Source: Synechococcus sp. UW140 (GTDB lineage Bacteria; Cyanobacteriota; Cyanobacteriia; PCC-6307; Cyanobiaceae). Taken from it: a DNA stretch of 64,000 bases. The translations under genes were made by a program, and so were the position numbers. The stretch is from assembly GCA_945861595.1 (NCBI GenBank), contig CAMAVE010000001.1:1-64000 (forward strand), given 5' to 3'. Shown here in pieces: positions 46,891 to 55,543 of the stretch. Numbering within the stretch: the first letter of the stretch is position 1; each line of letters starts with the position of its first letter. The notes below the pieces were generated by a model. That model did not search any database. It was given only the letters and a program-made list of their open reading frames with translations, and was not told the DNA's origin.

Positions 46891-47964
46891 ATGGCGCTCG
46901 TTCCGCTTCGGTTGCTGCTTGACCACGCCGCTGAGAACGGCTACGGCATCCCTGCCTTCAACGTCAACAACCTGGAGCAGGTCCAGTCGATCATGGAGGC
47001 CGCCTCCGAGACCGACAGCCCGGTGATCCTGCAGGCCTCCCGCGGCGCCCGCCAGTATGCCGGCGAAAACTTCCTGCGCCACCTGATCCTGGCTGCCGTT
47101 GAAACCTATCCGGACATCCCGGTGGTGATGCACCAGGACCACGGCAACAGCCCCGCCACGTGCTTCGGTGCCGCCGCCAACGGCTTCACCTCGGTGATGA
47201 TGGATGGCTCCCTCGAGGCCGACGCCAAGACCCCCGCCAGCTACGACTACAACGTGCGCGTCACCAAGGAAGTGGTGGATGTGGCCCACGCCATCGGCGT
47301 GAGCGTGGAAGGCGAACTGGGTTGCCTCGGCTCCCTGGAAACCGGCATGGGTGAGGCCGAAGACGGCCATGGTTTCGATGGCAAGCTCGACCACTCCCAG
47401 CTGCTCACCGACCCGGCCGAAGCGGCTGATTTCGTCGCCAAAACCAACGTCGATGCCCTGGCGATCGCCATCGGCACCAGCCACGGCGCCTACAAGTTCA
47501 CCCGTAAGCCCACGGGTGAAGTGCTGGCGATCAGCCGCATCGCTGAAATCCATAAGGCCCTGCCCAACACCCACCTGGTGATGCATGGTTCCAGCTCCGT
47601 TCCCCAGGAATGGCTGGACATGATCAATAAGTACGGCGGCGCCATCCCCGAGACCTACGGCGTGCCCGTGGAAGAAATCCAGGAAGGCATCCGCAACGGC
47701 GTGCGCAAGGTGAACATCGACACCGACAACCGCCTGGCCTTCACCGCCGCCGTGCGCGAAGCCGCCGCCAAGGATCCCGCCAACTTCGATCCCCGCCACT
47801 TCAACAAGCCCGCCCGGGCCTACATGAAGCAGGTGTGCCTCGATCGTTACCAGCAGTTCTGGTGTGCCGGCAACGCCTCCAAAATCAAGCAGCGCGACAT
47901 CAACTACTACGCCGGCCTCTATGCCAAGGGCGTGCTAGATGCCAAGACGGCTGTTGCCGCCTGA
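46891..47964 (+). CDS. fbaA: Class II fructose-bisphosphate aldolase
   Basis: 357 residues; a zinc enzyme for glycolysis and the Calvin cycle, acting on fructose- and sedoheptulose-bisphosphates. Motifs are [31 protein letters not shown] (zinc His), [40 protein letters not shown] and [10 protein letters not shown]. Codon use is strongly biased, suggesting high expression. A GAGG lies upstream of the ATG, and a strong terminator follows. Confidence 0.96.
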   Translation: MALVPLRLLLDHAAENGYGIPAFNVNNLEQVQSIMEAASETDSPVILQASRGARQYAGENFLRHLILAAVETYPDIPVVMHQDHGNSPATCFGAAANGFTSVMMDGSLEADAKTPASYDYNVRVTKEVVDVAHAIGVSVEGELGCLGSLETGMGEAEDGHGFDGKLDHSQLLTDPAEAADFVAKTNVDALAIAIGTSHGAYKFTRKPTGEVLAISRIAEIHKALPNTHLVMHGSSSVPQEWLDMINKYGGAIPETYGVPVEEIQEGIRNGVRKVNIDTDNRLAFTAAVREAAAKDPANFDPRHFNKPARAYMKQVCLDRYQQFWCAGNASKIKQRDINYYAGLYAKGVLDAKTAVAA

Positions 47965-48027
47965 AGCTCCCCAGAGCATCGATTCCAAGGGATGGGTTGA
48001 TCAGCAACCGATCCCCTGATGACTTCC

Positions 48028-48053
48028 AGGAGGGCTTGCAGCCCTCCTTTTTT
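48028..48053 (+). terminator. Intrinsic terminator after fbaA
   Basis: AGGAGGGC and GCCCTCCT form an 8-bp GC-rich stem with a 5-nt loop TTGCA, followed at once by more T (TTTTTT overall). It lies 64 bp after the fbaA stop. Confidence 0.88.
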
Positions 48054-48125
48054 ATGGACCAAGGTGCGCTTGAGCGCCGCGAGCGATGCAAAGGTCAAGG
48101 CCTGGAACCCGAGCCGTGCCTTCGT

Positions 48126-48464
48126 CTACAAGACCTTGAAGCCTTCCGTCAGCAGGCCGCAAAGCAGGCCGATGCGAGCCATATCGATCAGTTGGAGTCC
48201 AAGCTTGTCCCCAGGACGCCGGATCAGGCTGCGGCGCCAACGCACGGCCAGCTCGATCAGGGCTATGGGCAAGAGGGCGGCTAGGGGTTCGGAAAAGCCG
48301 ACGGTGGAGGTAACCGTGGAGAGGGCCGACCCCATAAAACTGGCGCCCAAGAGCACGATCAGCAGCAAAGACAGGCGACGCCAAGGATTAACGGCCCACC
48401 GCAGCAGCCGATCCACCGCTTCATTGACCGTAAGTTGCAGGGCGGTCTGCTGAAATTTGGGCAC
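48126..48464 (-). CDS. ycf20: Ycf20-like protein (DUF565)
   Basis: 112 residues. NPWRRLSLLLIVLLGASFMGSALSTVTSTVGFSEPLAALLPIALIELAVRW matches the plastid/cyanobacterial Ycf20 family, with two to three helices. Plastid Ycf20 is linked to non-photochemical quenching in algae. GTG start. Convergent with fbaA. Confidence 0.85.
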   Translation of the reverse strand: MPKFQQTALQLTVNEAVDRLLRWAVNPWRRLSLLLIVLLGASFMGSALSTVTSTVGFSEPLAALLPIALIELAVRWRRSLIRRPGDKLGLQLIDMARIGLLCGLLTEGFKVL

Positions 48465-48513
48465 AACAGGGCGCTTGCGTTGAAAGACCCTGGGGAAAGG
48501 GTGGATAAGGCGA

Positions 48514-48744
48514 TCAACGTAGCATCAAGAAAGCACACCTCAACAAATTAATCAGCAAGCCGATTGAAAGCTGGGCGCTACACAACTGCTTGGCGATCTG
48601 GCGCAGGGCTTGTTCGCCGCCGCCGGTCGCCTCCATTTGCCTCGAACAGGCGACGCGTTCGGCGCGATCGCGGTAGCCCCCGTTGACCAGCTGGGCCCAG
48701 CGTTCCCGCAACACTGCCCAGCTTCTGCGCAGCATGGGCCGCAC
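48514..48744 (-). CDS. Possible small hypothetical protein
   Basis: 76 residues (MRPMLRRSWAVLRERWAQLV, then GYRDRAERVACSRQMEA, a Gly-rich turn and a hydrophobic end). Third-codon-position GC is high, as in genuine genes here, and the peptide has a plausible helical layout. No homologue is recognised and no clear ribosome site is seen. Confidence 0.35.
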   Translation of the reverse strand: MRPMLRRSWAVLRERWAQLVNGGYRDRAERVACSRQMEATGGGEQALRQIAKQLCSAQLSIGLLINLLRCAFLMLR

Positions 48745-48824
48745 AACGGGCCGAAGCCGCAGCAGCCAGTTACCGCGTCGAGCAAGCGCAGTAGACAGGA
48801 ACCAGCTGGAACGATCGGGCCCCC

Positions 48825-49439
48825 ATGGGCGAATCCGCAGGGCCGATCGAACCGCCTACCTCCCAGCTGGAGAAAGGACCCACGGGAATCACCGGATTTG
48901 ATGAAGTCAGCGGTGGCGGCTTGCCGCTGGGTCGCAGCACCTTGGTGAATGGGACCGCCGGCAGCGGTAAAACCATCTTTGGCCTCGAATTTTTAGTCAA
49001 AGGGGTACTCAACTGTGGCGAGACGGGAATGTTGATCTACTTCGAGGAATCGAGCCCCAACCTCAGACAAGAGGCCAGCAGCCTGGGCTTTAATCTAGAA
49101 GAGCTGGTGAACAAAAAACAACTGACCATGGAATCGTGCCGCATCAACGGCTCTAAAATTGTCACGATCGACTGTTTCGATCTTGAAAGACTATTTGTGC
49201 ATCTGCAACATGCCAGCAATCCTGTTGGTGCCCAACGGGTGGTAATCGATCCTATCGAAACCCTGCTTTCCATCGATCGAGATCGAGCGAACGTAGGTGT
49301 TGAGCTCCTGCATCTCTGTGATTGGCTGAATGAACGAGGCCTCGTCTCGATGAAGCTCAGCGACGGCGCCGACAGCGAACGAACGCCGGATCCGGGTCGC
49401 CATCGACCTGATCGCACCCCCAGAGGGGGAGCTCACTAA
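48825..49439 (+). CDS. Truncated KaiC-like RecA-fold ATPase
   Basis: 204 residues. It opens PTGITGFDEVSGGGLPLGRSTLVNGTAGSGKTIFGLEFL, with Walker A GTAGSGKT at 43-50. The catalytic EE (74-75) lies in YFEESS and Walker B is RVVIDPIETLL (D142). This is one KaiC-type domain; KaiC has two. After LNERGLV (residue 174) the sequence turns into a non-homologous Arg/Pro/Asp tail (SDGADSERTPDPGRHRPDR) where the last strands of the fold should be. No other frame restores KaiC similarity. ATP binding may persist. It lies 16 nt before an HD-GYP gene and is less GC-rich than its neighbours. Confidence 0.8.
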   Translation: MGESAGPIEPPTSQLEKGPTGITGFDEVSGGGLPLGRSTLVNGTAGSGKTIFGLEFLVKGVLNCGETGMLIYFEESSPNLRQEASSLGFNLEELVNKKQLTMESCRINGSKIVTIDCFDLERLFVHLQHASNPVGAQRVVIDPIETLLSIDRDRANVGVELLHLCDWLNERGLVSMKLSDGADSERTPDPGRHRPDRTPRGGAH

Positions 49440-49454
49440 CCAGGACTCCACACG

Positions 49455-50957
49455 ATGAATGACCGTCCGGCTGAACCTGGCGAACTGGAGCAGCTTCGCG
49501 CCCGGGTGGCGGATCTGCAGTCGGCATTAAAGGCGATTGCCAATGGTGATATCGATGCCCTGGTGATCGCAGAGGATGGTAAATCCAAGATCTACAGCCA
49601 CAGCAGGGCGGATCGGGCCTATCGCATGATCATCGAAGAAATGGGCGAAGGTGCTGCCACCGTGTCTGCTGATGGCTTGGTGCTTTTTGCCAACCATCGC
49701 CTTGAGCAGTTTGTCAAGCTCGAGTGGGGTTCCCTGCTAGGCAAGTCCATCTTCAAGCTGATCACGACCAGGCAACGCCCCTTACTGGAGCAGCTACTAA
49801 CGATCAAGACCGGCGAAACAAGCAGCAGCAAACTCGACCTCCTGCGCAGCGATGGCAGCACCACAGCGGCGTTAGTCTCTAGTAGCGGCCTGGCGACCAG
49901 CGAAGGCCTAATTCATTGCCTAATTGCCACCGATCTCAGCCAAATTGATCGTGCGGAAAAAGCCTTGATTGAATCGGAGCTGAGCTATCGCATGCTGGCC
50001 CTCAACGCCCAAGATGGCATCTTGATTTTGGATTGGGGCAGCGGCCTAATCACCATGGCCAACCCCTATATCAGCAAGATTCTGGGCTCTCTTCCCCTAG
50101 ACCTAATCGGCAAACAACTTTGGGAGATTGGCGCCTTTGTCGACAAAGATAAAGCCATTGACATCTACGCGGAACTCAAATCCAAGGGCTATGTCCGCTA
50201 CGAAGACATACCCCTGAAAGCCCTCGATGGCAGCCTAAAGGAAGTTGAATTTGTCAGCAATGTGTATCTCGTAGGCGATCAAAAAGTAATTCAATGCAAC
50301 ATCCGTGACATCTCAGACCGCAAAGCAGCTGAGCGGCAATCAATGCAATATCAATCGGAGATGATGCAGGCCCTGCATCAGATTGTCGCTGCACTAGTGA
50401 CCATGAACGAGGCCAGGGACCCCTACACAGCTGGCCACGAAGCGCGGGTTTCGCACTTGGCCGCCGAGATCGCTTCGGAACTAGGGTTATCGGCCCATCA
50501 ATGCGAAGGTATTCGCATTGCCGGCTTGGTACATGACATTGGCAAATTCTCAATTCCCGCCGAAATCCTCACCAAGCCCAACCGCATTTCGCCCCAGGAA
50601 CTAGCCCTGCTGAAAACCCATGTCCAGGCAGGCTACGAGGCCCTGTGTGAAATCCAATTCCCCTGGCCCGTGGCACAAGCCGTGTTGCAACACCACGAAC
50701 GCCTCGATGGCAGTGGCTACCCCCAGGGCCTCAAAGGGGATCAAATCGCCCTAGAGAGCCGAATTCTGGCGGTGGCCGACACGGTGGAATCGATGGCCGG
50801 CAACAGGCCCTACCGGATCTCGCCAGGGCTTGAGCCGGCGCTAGCCACCATTGAGGCCGGCAGCGGCACCATTTTTGATGCCAAGGCCGTTGCCGCCTGC
50901 CTGGGCCTATTTCGCGATAAGGGCTACATCCTGCCCCGCGCCCCGGGCGCCTTTTAG
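49455..50957 (+). CDS. PAS-PAS-HD-GYP c-di-GMP phosphodiesterase
   Basis: 500 residues. A coiled-coil start is followed by two PAS domains (about 55-165 and 175-300). The HD-GYP domain at 312-490 contains YTAGHEARVSHLA, LVHDIGKFSIPAEILTKP (HD at 360-361), HHERLDGSGYPQGLKGDQI and ILAVADTVESMAGNRPYR, so all metal ligands and the GYP triad are present. It should degrade c-di-GMP to pGpG/GMP under PAS control. No membrane segments. It is probably co-transcribed with the KaiC-like gene. Confidence 0.92.
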   Translation: MNDRPAEPGELEQLRARVADLQSALKAIANGDIDALVIAEDGKSKIYSHSRADRAYRMIIEEMGEGAATVSADGLVLFANHRLEQFVKLEWGSLLGKSIFKLITTRQRPLLEQLLTIKTGETSSSKLDLLRSDGSTTAALVSSSGLATSEGLIHCLIATDLSQIDRAEKALIESELSYRMLALNAQDGILILDWGSGLITMANPYISKILGSLPLDLIGKQLWEIGAFVDKDKAIDIYAELKSKGYVRYEDIPLKALDGSLKEVEFVSNVYLVGDQKVIQCNIRDISDRKAAERQSMQYQSEMMQALHQIVAALVTMNEARDPYTAGHEARVSHLAAEIASELGLSAHQCEGIRIAGLVHDIGKFSIPAEILTKPNRISPQELALLKTHVQAGYEALCEIQFPWPVAQAVLQHHERLDGSGYPQGLKGDQIALESRILAVADTVESMAGNRPYRISPGLEPALATIEAGSGTIFDAKAVAACLGLFRDKGYILPRAPGAF

Positions 50958-51218
50958 CCTTGCCCCCCTTGAAAGCCCACAGGGGCCTTTGTCGCTGTGT
51001 GGCGTCGCTGCCGCAGGCGCCAACTCCAGCTAAGGGCGTCGGCGTTTGACGGCCGAGGTTTTTCGGCTCTTCAGCGGCCAACCAGCCCCTAGCTTCGTTC
51101 AGTCCAGATAGGGATTCGGAGCGCAGAGGGGGGATTGCGGCCGGCTGGAGCGGTTTGGCGGCAACGACCGGTGCCAACCACTCTGCCCTTGGTACAGCGG
51201 GAAATTCCTCAAAATGGC

Positions 51219-52022
51219 TTAGTTCACGCGAAACGTCACCACCATTACGGCAGTGATGTCCTTATCAATCGTGCGGATGTCATAGGAACCGCTGTTACTG
51301 GCGTCGGTAGAATTGAGGGCCGTGATCTGGAAGGTGCCGGTGTCGGCATTGGTGATCGGGCCGATCGAGCTATTCGCCTGGCCGGCAATCGCCTGGGCAC
51401 GGTTACGAGCATCCTTGGTGGCCTTGGCCAGCATGTCCACGCGTTTTTCCGCCAGTTTGGTGTAGGTGTAGCTCGGTTCATTGATCGTTAGCGGCACGCC
51501 CTGGCCGATCAGGGCCGGAATTTCGCCCACCAGGCGATTGATCTTGTCGACATCGCCGCTACTGATCACGATCGTTTGGCGGCTGGTCCAGCGGGTTTGG
51601 CGCAGCGCACCGGTGCGGGGATCGCGGATTTCTTCCTTATCGGAGTTCAAGGATCCCAGCTTGATTTCGCTTGGCTTAAGGCCATGGGCCAGCAAAAAGG
51701 CCTGGGTTTGTTGCACCAGGGGCTGCAGCGCCCCGTAGGACTGCTGCTGGCTCTCGCCCCCCTGGCTGAGCAGCAGCGACCAGTCAGCAAAGTCACTGCG
51801 GATCCGCTCGGTGCTGGCCCCTGTCACCGTGATCGTGTCCTTGGCCGTGCGCAAGCCCTTCACCAGCAGGGCGCTGGAGCCCATCAGGCCCAGGCCCAAC
51901 ACCGCCATCGCCGTGACCAGGGCGGGGGTGCGGCGCAGCTGCCGCCAAAGCGGGGCCAGCCTGGAAGCGATGGAGCGAGCCATGCCGGCGGGCTGGGGAT
52001 CGGAGCTGTTGGCTGGGGCCAT
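51219..52022 (-). CDS. SIMPL-domain (DUF541) exported protein
   Basis: 267 residues from the ATG at 52022; an ATG at 51983 is also possible and the track start is too early. One helix (ALVTAMAVLGLGLMGSSALLVKGL) is followed by the SIMPL fold: TITVTGASTERIRSDFADWSLLLSQGG, SRQTIVISSGDVDKINRLVGEIPALIGQGV and KLAEKRVDMLAKATKDARNRAQAIAGQANSSIGPI. Such proteins sit in the periplasm or membrane; function is poorly defined. Confidence 0.87.
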   Translation of the reverse strand: MAPANSSDPQPAGMARSIASRLAPLWRQLRRTPALVTAMAVLGLGLMGSSALLVKGLRTAKDTITVTGASTERIRSDFADWSLLLSQGGESQQQSYGALQPLVQQTQAFLLAHGLKPSEIKLGSLNSDKEEIRDPRTGALRQTRWTSRQTIVISSGDVDKINRLVGEIPALIGQGVPLTINEPSYTYTKLAEKRVDMLAKATKDARNRAQAIAGQANSSIGPITNADTGTFQITALNSTDASNSGSYDIRTIDKDITAVMVVTFRVN

Positions 52023-52417
52023 GGCACGGGGTGGTGGAAGGGTCGCCGCCAGGTCCCTGGTGCGGGCCCAGCGGGATGGCCAATCCCATGTTGGAAGCGG
52101 CTCCCAGGCCCTGGCGAAGGACGCGCAAGACGGCCGCAGCATCGGGGCGGATAGCAGCCCATCGTTGGTGCTGGCCGGCACCTTTGGTCTGGCCGCCGCC
52201 ATGGCTGCCCCGAGGGCCTCGGCCAGCCCGGCTGCAAGCCAGGCCCCGACCCCTGCCTCGCCCCGGCCCGAACCCAGGCGGCAGATATTCGCAATTGCAA
52301 CTACTATTGAGAACAACTGGCGGCCTTCCGCCGCCCCATGGCCTCCGCGGATGGCCCAAAGCGCCGCCGTTCCCCTCCTCCCGCCCCCCCCTGCTCCCCT
52401 TGGCCGCCCTCCCCACC

Positions 52418-52876
52418 GTGACTGCCGCCAACCCCCAGGCGGAGGCCCTGCGGACCTCCCTCAATGGCCGGGGCCAACGGCTCACGCCCCAACGCCAGCG
52501 GGTGCTGGGGCTGTTTGAACGCATCGGCGAAGGCAGCCACCTCAGCGCCGAAGAGGTGCATCAACGGCTGCTCAAGGGCGAGGAGAAGGTGTCCCTGGCC
52601 ACGGTGTACCGCACCCTGCGCCTGCTCAGTTCGATGCAACTTCTTCAGGAACTCGAACTCCCCGATGGCGGCCGCCGCTTCGAACTAGCCGGCGACACCA
52701 ACCGGGACCACCACCATTTGGTGTGCGTGCGCTGCGGCCAAACCGAAGAATTTGAAAGCCACGACGTGCTCCGGGCCGGCGAACGGGCCGCCGGGCTCCA
52801 CGGCTTTCGGCTGCTCGAATGCGTGCTCAATGTGCGGGCGGTGTGCCCCAGCTGCGCCCAAGCCGAAGGGGCTTAA
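52418..52876 (+). CDS. zur: Fur-family regulator, probable Zur
   Basis: 152 residues from the GTG at 52418. It has a winged helix (GQRLTPQRQRVLGLFERIGEGSHLSAEEVHQRLLKGEEKVSLATVYRTLRLLSSMQLL) and a metal domain DHHHLVCVRCGQTEEFES with a second CPSC near the C-terminus, giving both structural-zinc CxxC pairs. Family alone does not separate Fur from Zur. The neighbouring COG0523 GTPase and Zn/Mn ABC genes favour a zinc repressor, so the symbol is an inference. No palindromic box could be confirmed in the neighbourhood. Confidence 0.75.
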   Translation: MTAANPQAEALRTSLNGRGQRLTPQRQRVLGLFERIGEGSHLSAEEVHQRLLKGEEKVSLATVYRTLRLLSSMQLLQELELPDGGRRFELAGDTNRDHHHLVCVRCGQTEEFESHDVLRAGERAAGLHGFRLLECVLNVRAVCPSCAQAEGA

Positions 52877-52946
52877 ATCAATCCAAAGAAAGGAAGTAGG
52901 ACACGCTCCCTAACCAAAGGAGACGACGTTGGCACCAACGCAGGCC

Positions 52947-53099
52947 TTAACGTCCCTGGGGATAACGGCGAACGGGCACGGGCACCAGCACGGGCTGCAT
53001 CAGGCCGCCACCGCCGTTGTCGTCATCGGAGCCCTCCACGAGCCACCACACCAGACCCAACAGCACCAAGACGACTGAACACAACACGAGCTCCGTCAT
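52947..53099 (-). CDS. Small membrane protein in the zinc locus
   Basis: 50 residues, not in the track. MTELVLCSVVLVLLGLVWWL forms a membrane helix, followed by VEGSDDDNGGGG and a Pro/Val-rich end (PVLVPVPVRRYPQGR). ATG start with AAGG seven nucleotides upstream. The acidic, Gly-rich linker and single helix are typical of genuine cyanobacterial mini-proteins. It lies between the Zur-like gene and the COG0523 gene, on the latter's strand and about 190 bp past its stop. Function unknown. Confidence 0.6.
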   Translation of the reverse strand: MTELVLCSVVLVLLGLVWWLVEGSDDDNGGGGLMQPVLVPVPVRRYPQGR

Positions 53100-53285
53100 G
53101 CAGTCGCCTTGAAATGACCAAACCTTAGCCAGGATGGCCAGGATTGGTGTGTCATCGGTTGCCGAATGCAGGGTGGGGTTCCCGCCTAGGGACAGGCGAG
53201 CCGATCGGGGGCCCGATAGGGAAGAAAACCGGGGTGGACTGGCCCCATAGAGCTTTGGCAGAAAGCCACTCCCCGGCCTGGATGC

Positions 53286-54590
53286 TCAGCCGAAACCCTT
53301 GCCTGCGTCCCTAGCGACGCAGGCCTGCAGTTGCTGGCGCAGTTTGCGGTGGTTGAGGTCGCGGCCGATCAACACCAACTGGTTCTTGCGCTCGCCATCC
53401 CATTCGGTGTCATCGATCGAGAAGCGTTTGCCGGCCAGGTGAAACACATGGCGCCGCTCACTCTCGTTAAACCAGAGGATGCCCTTGGCGCGGAACACGC
53501 CGCTGGGCAACTGGTTGTCTAGGAAGTTCTGGAACTTGCGCAGGGCAAAAGGTCCATCGCTACTAAAGGAGAGGGAGGTGAAGCCCTCAATCGCCAGGTG
53601 GTCGGCGGCCCGTTGCACGGGATCGTCGGATAGGGCAGTGTCACTGGGGTGGTCGTGGTGGTCATGGTCATGGCTGCAGTGGCCGTGGTCATGGTCACAG
53701 GAGCTGTGGTCTGCCTCGGCCGAGGGCGCGAGCGCACCGTGATCGTGCTGGTGGCCGCCTGAATGGCCATGCCGGTGGCCGTGATCATGCCCGTGGCTGT
53801 GGTCGTGACCATGGCTGTGGTCGTGGCCGTGGTCATGGCTGTGGTCATGGGCGGGCTTGGCTTCGCCGGCCGCCACCACCCGATCGGACTCAAACAACCC
53901 CACGCTCAGCAGCAGGGGCAAGGCCACCTCGCCGTGGCTGGAGCGCAGGATGCGGGCGTCGGTTTTGATCTCCTTGAGATGGCTCTCCAGGGCCGTGAGC
54001 CGCTCCTCGCTGACCAGATCGCACTTATTCAGCAGCAGGATGTCGCCGTACACCACCTGGGCCCGGGCCACTTCGCCCTGGTCAATCGTGTCACTGAAGT
54101 TTTCAGCATCGATCAGGGTGATGATCGAATCAAGCCGGGTGGCATCGCGCAGGTCACTTCCGAGGAAGGTCATGGCCACCGGCAGGGGATCGGCCAGGCC
54201 GGTGGTTTCGACCACCAGGTAGTCCACCGGCTCGGGCCGCTCCAGGATCCGATACACCGCTTCGAGCAGCTCGCCATTGATCGAGCAGCAAATACAGCCG
54301 TTGCTGAGCTCCACCATGTCTTCGCCGGTGGCGATGATCAGGTCGTTGTCGATGCCGATTTCGCCGAATTCATTCACCAATACGGCGGTTTTGAGCCCCT
54401 GTTGGTTACTGAGGATGTGGTTCAGCAGGGTGGTTTTGCCGGCCCCCAGAAAGCCGGTGATGATCGTCACCGGCAGGGTGCTCTGGCGTAGGGCCGCTCC
54501 AGCGAGGCTGTCTTCACCCGCGGCGGGAGAGGCTCCGGATCCGGCTGCCGCAGCCGACCCGGTCGATGCTCGCGAAGCCGTGCTGGTCAT
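53286..54590 (-). CDS. COG0523 (CobW/ZigA-type) GTPase with His-rich insert
   Basis: 434 residues. The G3E GTPase core has Walker A ITGFLGAGKTT (45-55), CxCC metal site CICC (99-102), VVETTGLADP and NKCD. A His-rich tract at 248-314 has about 27 His in alternating His-Asp/Gly patterns, then a CobW C-terminal domain with RKFQNFLDNQLPSGVFRAKGILW. This group moves zinc to target enzymes or supports Zn starvation. Neighbouring genes back a zinc role. Paralogs in cobalamin synthesis are possible but less likely here. Confidence 0.87.
   Translation of the reverse strand: MTSTASRASTGSAAAAGSGASPAAGEDSLAGAALRQSTLPVTIITGFLGAGKTTLLNHILSNQQGLKTAVLVNEFGEIGIDNDLIIATGEDMVELSNGCICCSINGELLEAVYRILERPEPVDYLVVETTGLADPLPVAMTFLGSDLRDATRLDSIITLIDAENFSDTIDQGEVARAQVVYGDILLLNKCDLVSEERLTALESHLKEIKTDARILRSSHGEVALPLLLSVGLFESDRVVAAGEAKPAHDHSHDHGHDHSHGHDHSHGHDHGHRHGHSGGHQHDHGALAPSAEADHSSCDHDHGHCSHDHDHHDHPSDTALSDDPVQRAADHLAIEGFTSLSFSSDGPFALRKFQNFLDNQLPSGVFRAKGILWFNESERRHVFHLAGKRFSIDDTEWDGERKNQLVLIGRDLNHRKLRQQLQACVARDAGKGFG
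53640..53850. repeat. Codon-phased minisatellite encoding the His-rich tract
   Basis: A degenerate run of GTGGTCATG/GTGGCCGTG 6-9-bp units on the plus strand encodes the His-Asp/Gly-His pattern on the minus strand. Length changes in units of six would keep the frame, so the tract is likely variable between strains. Confidence 0.7.
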
Positions 54591-54637
54591 GCGTACTTAA
54601 AAAAGCTATTCCCCCACTGTGGCACTGCCCCAAGGAA

Positions 54638-54653
54638 AGGGCCGGCCGGCCCT
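54638..54653. promoter_or_regulatory. 16-bp perfect palindrome between COG0523 gene and metal ABC operon
   Basis: AGGGCCGGCCGGCCCT is self-complementary and lies in the divergent spacer. It is not the AT-rich form expected of a Zur box; whether it is an operator or a GC-rich accident is open. Confidence 0.3.
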
Positions 54654-54782
54654 CCCTACCCAAGAGGCTGAATCGCCAGGGCGGTTTCGCCAGGACGCGG
54701 TAGGAGCTCAAGCTGGGGGACCCAGCCCAAGAGGAGCTCGTCAGGCGCTGATTAGCTTGAGGTCTGTTTCCAGGCAGGGCGG

Positions 54783-55478
54783 TTGGGCCTCGCGGTCGAA
54801 CAGGTAGGGGTGCGCCGCGGCAGCGACCTGGCGATCGAGGCGGTGAGCTTCGAGCTCCAAAGCGGCAGCCTCACGGCCCTGGTGGGCCCCAACGGGGCCG
54901 GCAAAAGCACCCTGCTGCAGGCGATTGCCGGCCAATTGCCCCTGGAGTCGGGCTTCATCAAGCTCGATGGCCAGCCCCTCACCTTGCCCCTGGCCCGCCG
55001 CCAGCTGGCCCTGATGCCCCAGCGGGGTGAGATCGCCTGGGGGTTCCCGATCACGGTGCGGGAGTTGGTGGGCCTGGGGCGCTTGGTGGCGGCCCGCCCC
55101 GGCTGCTGCGACGTGGAGGCAGCCCTGCAACGGGTGGGCCTGGCTGGCCTAGCCCAACGGCGCCTCGACCAACTCTCCGGTGGCCAGCAGCAACGGGCCC
55201 TGCTGGCCCGCACCCTGGTGCAACCGGCCCAGGTGTTGCTGCTTGATGAACCCTGCGCCGCCATCGACCCGCCGGCGCGCACAGCCCTTTTGCAGGTGAT
55301 GGGCCAGCTGCGCGATGCCGGCCTCACCCTGCTGGTCTCCAGCCACGATTGGGGGCACGAACTCGATGCCTACGACCGGGTGCTGGTGCTCGATCGCCGG
55401 CTGCTCGCCGATGGCACCCCGCAGCAGGTGCGCCGGGCCCTGGGGGACTTGCGGGTGGGCAACCACCGCTGCGGCTAG
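54783..55478 (+). CDS. Zinc/manganese ABC transporter ATP-binding protein (ZnuC-like)
   Basis: 231 residues. Walker A GPNGAGKST, Q-loop LMPQRGEIAW, signature LSGGQQQRALLARTL, Walker B VLLLDEPCAAID and the switch His in SSHDWG are present. RGEIAWGFPITVRELVGLGR is characteristic of Zn/Mn-type family ATPases. TTG start. 65 bp before the permease gene. A binding protein (ZnuA) is not seen in the window. Confidence 0.88.
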   Translation: MGLAVEQVGVRRGSDLAIEAVSFELQSGSLTALVGPNGAGKSTLLQAIAGQLPLESGFIKLDGQPLTLPLARRQLALMPQRGEIAWGFPITVRELVGLGRLVAARPGCCDVEAALQRVGLAGLAQRRLDQLSGGQQQRALLARTLVQPAQVLLLDEPCAAIDPPARTALLQVMGQLRDAGLTLLVSSHDWGHELDAYDRVLVLDRRLLADGTPQQVRRALGDLRVGNHRCG

Positions 55479-55543
55479 CCCAGGCGCGTGGGCGCCCCAT
55501 TCGGCAATCTGGAGGACCCTGGCCAAGCGGCACCCCCACGTCT

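Noticed and set aside
54591-54782. Zur box in the divergent metal-gene spacer
   Set aside because: No AT-rich palindrome of the expected kind was found; only a GC palindrome is present, which I list separately with low confidence.
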